64,000 nucleotides of DNA from Diadema setosum (Eukaryota > Echinodermata > Echinoidea > Diadematoida > Diadematidae), in contig CM067069.1 of assembly GCA_033980235.1 (NCBI GenBank), forward strand, positions 827,501 through 891,500, in the 5' to 3' direction. Under the pieces are notes generated by a model. That model saw only the letters and a list, made by a program, of their open reading frames with translations. It did not search any database and was not told the origin of the DNA. Below, in pieces: positions 49,001 to 55,000 of this stretch (the stretch's first letter is position 1; each line of letters opens with the position of its first letter). The translations under genes were made by a program, and so were the position numbers.

Positions 49001-52000
49001 TTAACAAAAGTACACCTTACGTATGGGACATGGCTCAACTTACGTATGGGACATTTGTCTTTAGTGCACAAATGCATTCATGGGAATGACTTTAAATTTC
49101 CCCATAGTGTCATATTCAGTTCCACAAATCATGCTACAACATGTAACAAATGAAATAGACTTCTAAGTAGGTACTTTCCCGGTTCAGGTACCTAGCAAAA
49201 GCTAAAATAAAACAAAACAAAAGTAATTACCAATTTACAATTAAATGTCATAGTTTGGATTCCGTCATGCATTAACACTGTCCTCATGATGTCTACACAT
49301 ACAGATATAGTATACTGACACTCTATTTCTAGCCCATTTGTAATTACTCTAGTCAATATTTTTTCATCAAATGAAAAAAAAAATGAGCAAATTCTAGCTT
49401 GTGACCTTGATATAGCATACATGTACATGTACAATAACTAATTTGTAGTCTTGATAATTTCAACTTTAGAATCAAATGTCATGTACAATGTAATTTGCAA
49501 ATACAGTTTGAAGTGGGTACTTTTAGTAGCTCTAGGCTTACCTTGCAAGTTGTCTAAGTTTTTATAAAGCTTTATAATTGTTTGAAATGCAGCACAAAAC
49601 ACAACAACAACAAGAGTACTTCATTTTGCTCTGTAATCATCATGTTTTGCCATGTGAATTTTAGCTGAACTGCAAAATCAATCAAATTTTACTGAAAGTT
49701 TTAGATTTTAAGGAGATAGAAGAATGTATGTACCAATGCTGTTTTTTTTTTTTTCAAATTGCTTGGCTTCGTGTCTATGAAACCAAAGACGACAAAATTT
49801 GTGTTACTTTGTACATACATACATGCTTGTGTAGTGATACAGGAAAGATTATCATTTGCACATTCAAATCTAGATTTGAAACACTTAAGTAACTCACTGA
49901 TCTGCAAATTACAATTTTGAATAAATTCTAATAACCTCATTTGATCATACACTACCAGATTGCAATGTATGTTGATAATTGTGTAGATGTGGGGTACAAA
50001 GTAAGTATGAGTTGATGAAGGTGTCTCAGAGCACATCTGTCTCTTCAAACACAAAATAGAAAAGAAAATTGAATTCCCTATTTGTTTGTGTAATTTGTGT
50101 TTTTAGCACTCCAACCACAGAACCAGTATTGATATTGTGGTTTATAGCAAATGTAAACTATAGTCTTCATTTTACAGGATTTTCAGAAATCATGTTCATG
50201 ACCTTGATAAGTCATGACATATTCTGAGGGTGAGCAGTTGAAATATTAACAATCATATCAAAATAAAAAGTATTCTCATAGGGTTTTTCCTTTGCTATCA
50301 ACTCTAGTAATGACAAAGTTACCTGCTCACACCTTTAAGTGATTTTTCTTTTCAGTAAGACCTATAATGTTGTCATTGATGCGTGCCATAAGCACAATTG
50401 TTTTGATTTCGCTTTTGAGGCTGTACAACCTGTGGTACATGCTGAACAGTGTACTGCACCTAAAATGACACTCAGAGAATCCCATTCTTGGACAAAGTCA
50501 TTTTGTAGAGAGATAAAGTTGAAAATGATAACTGAATTAAGAAAATGTCCAATATCAAAATGTTAACGGGGAATGTTAATTTAAGACCAGCTGCACAGCC
50601 TGTAATGAAAATAAGAAAATACAAGTATAAATGAATATTCTTTATTTTTCTTTCTTAATCATAGAATGACTCAATAATGCTGTTCTTACACTCTCCCTGA
50701 GGTCAACTGAGTAGGAGAGGCAGATATATAGACATATCCTTCAGAGTAGGTGCAAAGATAACCATTAACCAAACAAATGTAAGGACATATAGCATCCATG
50801 TCAAAAGGCGGTTTTCCCATTCACTTTGCATGTAATGTCCCATACGTAAGGCATTTGTCCCATACGTAAGCAAACTTTGATTAGTTATAAGATGAAGGAC
50901 TAATTAAATTTCCTCATTTAGTTTTGCTAATCTGGAGTTGAAATGAATAAATTAGAACTTCCTAAAGTATGATTGGTCAATGTTACAAATCTTCAAAAAA
51001 AACTTAAAAAAACATACTCAAATCCTTACGTATGGGACACTATGTTCTGGGAAAGTGCATAATTTGCATAATTAATGTGCTGACCTTGTCTTACCAATTG
51101 CAGATTATACTAACTCAACTGATTTTAGATGAATATTTATAATTTGTCCCATACGTAAGGTTTGTTTTTGATTTATGCAAATCAAGGCCATATTTCTTGC
51201 ATAAATTTGCATGATTCAATATTTTCTTTGCTGGAAATATATGATTTAACTCTTTGGCTACAACATGATATCAATAACTTTTTGATAAAATCAAGATGAA
51301 TTTTGAGCATCTGAGGGGACATTATCTTGGACTTGCCCTACCGTATACTGTACATATATGTACTGTATAGCGTACAAAGTGTATGTGTGCATAAAACATT
51401 GTGTAATTAAAAAGACTGCACAAATAAGGGAAAATTGCCAATCTGTTTTACTGATCAAATGAAAGAAAAAGATGTGGTCTACTGGAGAGTTGTGAAGAAG
51501 TATCCATCTAGGTACAGGATGAAATTTTAATTTCTTAGGTAGTGTTTGTCACTAACATGATTGATGATCATGTAAATCTAATCAAAATTTTAGAATCTTA
51601 AAATACTTCATCTCACACAAAAGAATTTCAATGGAATATCAAACCTGCTCTGCAAAACATCTATTCAGCAATTGCACTACTTAATATTTCATTAAAAACA
51701 AAAAACAAAAGCAAACACACGCACACAGGAAATTGTATTGTCAGGTCATTTCCAGCACTATTGATATTGAACTTGCTGAATTAAAAAAAAGAAGAAGAAG
51801 ATAATTACATACTTTGAAGGATAGAGAGATAATTTGATTTTACGCATTGAGGGTTACAAGTATCTTAAACCCCATGATGCAGGATGTCATATAATGAATA
51901 ACAAAGGCTTTGTTTATTTACAATGTTGTTACAAAGTTTCAGTGCATCCTATCATAACCTTGTCTTTCTCTATCAGTAATGAAACCTTGGCAGATCGCTC

Positions 52001-55000
52001 TCCAATCAATGTCTTTGGACTCCTAATGCATGGATGTCATTAGTCTTAAAATAGAACCACTGTCATTCTATTTTATACCTCTTGAAACCATGTAGATCCA
52101 GTTTTATAGTAAAGTATCAGTTAAACTCACAGTTTGATCAAAAATTTTTGGCTTTAAACTCCTACTAATGAAAAGTGCATAAAGACAGATTCAGGTACAT
52201 CATTACTTGGCTCATACACACTAAAGTATTGTTTATGATTAACAAAGGTTTGGAGCTGAGACTAGTAAGAAGCTAATGAAGCATGGAGGCTGTGAGATGC
52301 AGGATACATTGTGTGTGCTACTCCCATCTAATGAAACCTCCCCACCAAATACAGTATATGAATCAGCACCAGTTGGTGTATCTTTACAATCACCATGGCA
52401 ACTGTGTATTGACAGAGCATAACACTAACAGTCGTTGATGCAATATGTGATACCAACATCCACTGAGTGCTTGGTCACTTGAGACATCATACAACCTTTG
52501 TACCTGTGTACAATCGTAACTGTACAATATATGCTTTTAGTTTTTGTCTATTTTAGTAAGCATTTAATTGTATGCAATGTCAGCATTGTAGCATAATTGC
52601 CTTGTGCACAGCTTTTAAAAACATAACACTTTAAAATGTGCTCATCACTGTGAGAAAATTGAGTTTTGATTATATATGCTTCAGATTATGGCAAATTGCC
52701 GTACAATCAATCTACATAAATGGTGAATAGCCATTTGAATGCTTGAAATCATTAATCATCAGCAAATGCATCATTAGAATCTTGGGGATGATCCAACAGT
52801 AAAATTTTCACAATATTATGCTTTTCTCTGTCTGAACTAGTCTGGAGATTCCAGTATGTACCTGGTACTAGATGATTTATTTGGGACTAAATAGTACTCT
52901 GTTTCAAGTTGTTGCATTATCTACTGATGCAATACGGTCAGTCAACAAGAATGTCATACTTCTAATGAAAAGATTACATCTCTCTCGTGTGTACTGTAGA
53001 TGGAAAATGCACTATTCCAATTCTAAAATAAAGGCATCATACATGGTACAGGTCTACAATAAAAGATTCACTGAATGACATTTTACATATTATATTCTTA
53101 TTCTTTTTTTTTTTTAACCTGATGGTAGGCAGAACTCAATGGTGTTTACTCTACTACATCTACACGCAAATTCAAGGTTATCAGTCTGTCATTTTCACTG
53201 GGCCCAATATTTGTCAAAACTGCCTAAAGAGCACATCAAAAACAAGATCGAGTGGTGATAGTGAGGGGCAAGTGCTGAAACTTGAGTGTATTGATGACTT
53301 ATTACTGATGAAAATGGCAGTTACTTTGTGCGGGCCTTCATAGCTCTACCAGGGAGTTGACCAAATTCCCTTACTCTATTCTATTGTATAACACACACAC
53401 AATGACTCATTCAATGGGTGGGGTCCAATTTTCATCATCTCTATTATGCGGAAGTAAACATGGTGCACAATGGCAGCAGGTTGTACTGTACCGTGTCCCA
53501 GCTGAGGAGATCTTTCAATAATTCATCACACAATTTCAAAAGAAGAGCTCTCATCAGTTTCAACAGCCATTCATTTCAACTGCCATTGGTGTGTGTGTGT
53601 GTGTGTGGGGGGGGGGTGGGATGGTGACTTGCTAAATTTTAATGCAAAAGCTGAAGTCAACATCTAAAGAAAAAAAAATATGACACAGCTGGCATTATGC
53701 AATCTGCTTCACACTGCATGCTTGGCAAAATGCATTCTAATGTGGGAGGCTCTGGATATTGACCTTTATACCTAGGTGGTACAGTTAAACTCGCCTAAGT
53801 CGACGTCGCATATGTCGAATAATTGCGCAAGTCGAAGATTTTAAAAAGTCCCGATTTTTCCCCATTGACTTACGTGTATTAATTCACTCACAAGTGGAAT
53901 TTTTAAAGTCGAATACTCGCCTAAGTCGATGAAATTCCAAGAACACTTTCACGGAAAAACCATTGAATTCAACTTGCCTTAGTCGAATAAGATTTTATTG
54001 TGTAATAAATCATTGTCAAAATCATGAGACGTCAGTTTTTGTTCACATACAGGGATACCAAAAGAAACTTTGCGTTAAAAACATTAACGTTTCATCTACG
54101 CAAGCGGTTTCACCTGAATCGTTATTAACGCAAACTAACGATCGGGAAAATTAACGTTTGTAGTAACGATCCCAAGCGCAAATTAACGATGTTTCGTTGA
54201 CATTAACGATAGTAACGCAAGAACTCACGCGAGATTTTGGTTTCCGTTATCCAGACCTGGTGAAAGGACGACGTATCGCCTCTGCCGAGTGTAGCGATCT
54301 ATATATGCCTTATATTTAGTGGAGTCTTTTCCCGAATCGTATCACGATTTCGCGAATGGTTAATATGCGACCGGGGTCACCAAAAAAGCACGCCGTGCCA
54401 AAAACAACAAAAAAGCCTGATGTTTGCCTTCAGTTTTGGAAATGAACAGCGGTAACAATCGGCTCCATAAGATGCTAGAATAAATGTCAGATGTTTGCTC
54501 TTAATTTTGGAAATGAATAATAGTAATATTCAATGTGAATAAAGCGTCTTGCTGAAGGGCAAATATCGGGGCACACCGCTCCAGCTCTCAGCTCCAAAGT
54601 AGACAACATACATGTACATTATACACGTGTATGCGTGGTGTAACTGTAAGTCGATTTTTTCGACTTACGCACAAGTTGAAACTCGCCTAAGTCGATGTGT
54701 TTTGCTCAGTCCCGAGAAGATCGACTTAAATGCGAGTTTAACTGTATATACAAGTGACTGTCAAAAAGTAAATTTTTGTAATCTCTACGTGGCGGTCTTT
54801 GGGCATCTAAAATGAGCTGTTTTGGGTCACATGACGTACCTTGCATAAAATCCATGACTGCTGTGCATATACACGTATCACTAATATTACGTCTCCCAGA
54901 TTTCTTTTGCTTTGTTTTGTTTTCTTTGTATGACTTTTGATCACCATGACTCTGCTCCTACATGTATGTACTTCAAGGACTTGAAAAGTCTCCTCATAAT

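Noticed and set aside
50339..50566. 75-codon ORF inside the 2.7 kb element as a possible transposase remnant
   Set aside because: Has some Cys and His but no recognisable DDE or zinc-finger pattern.
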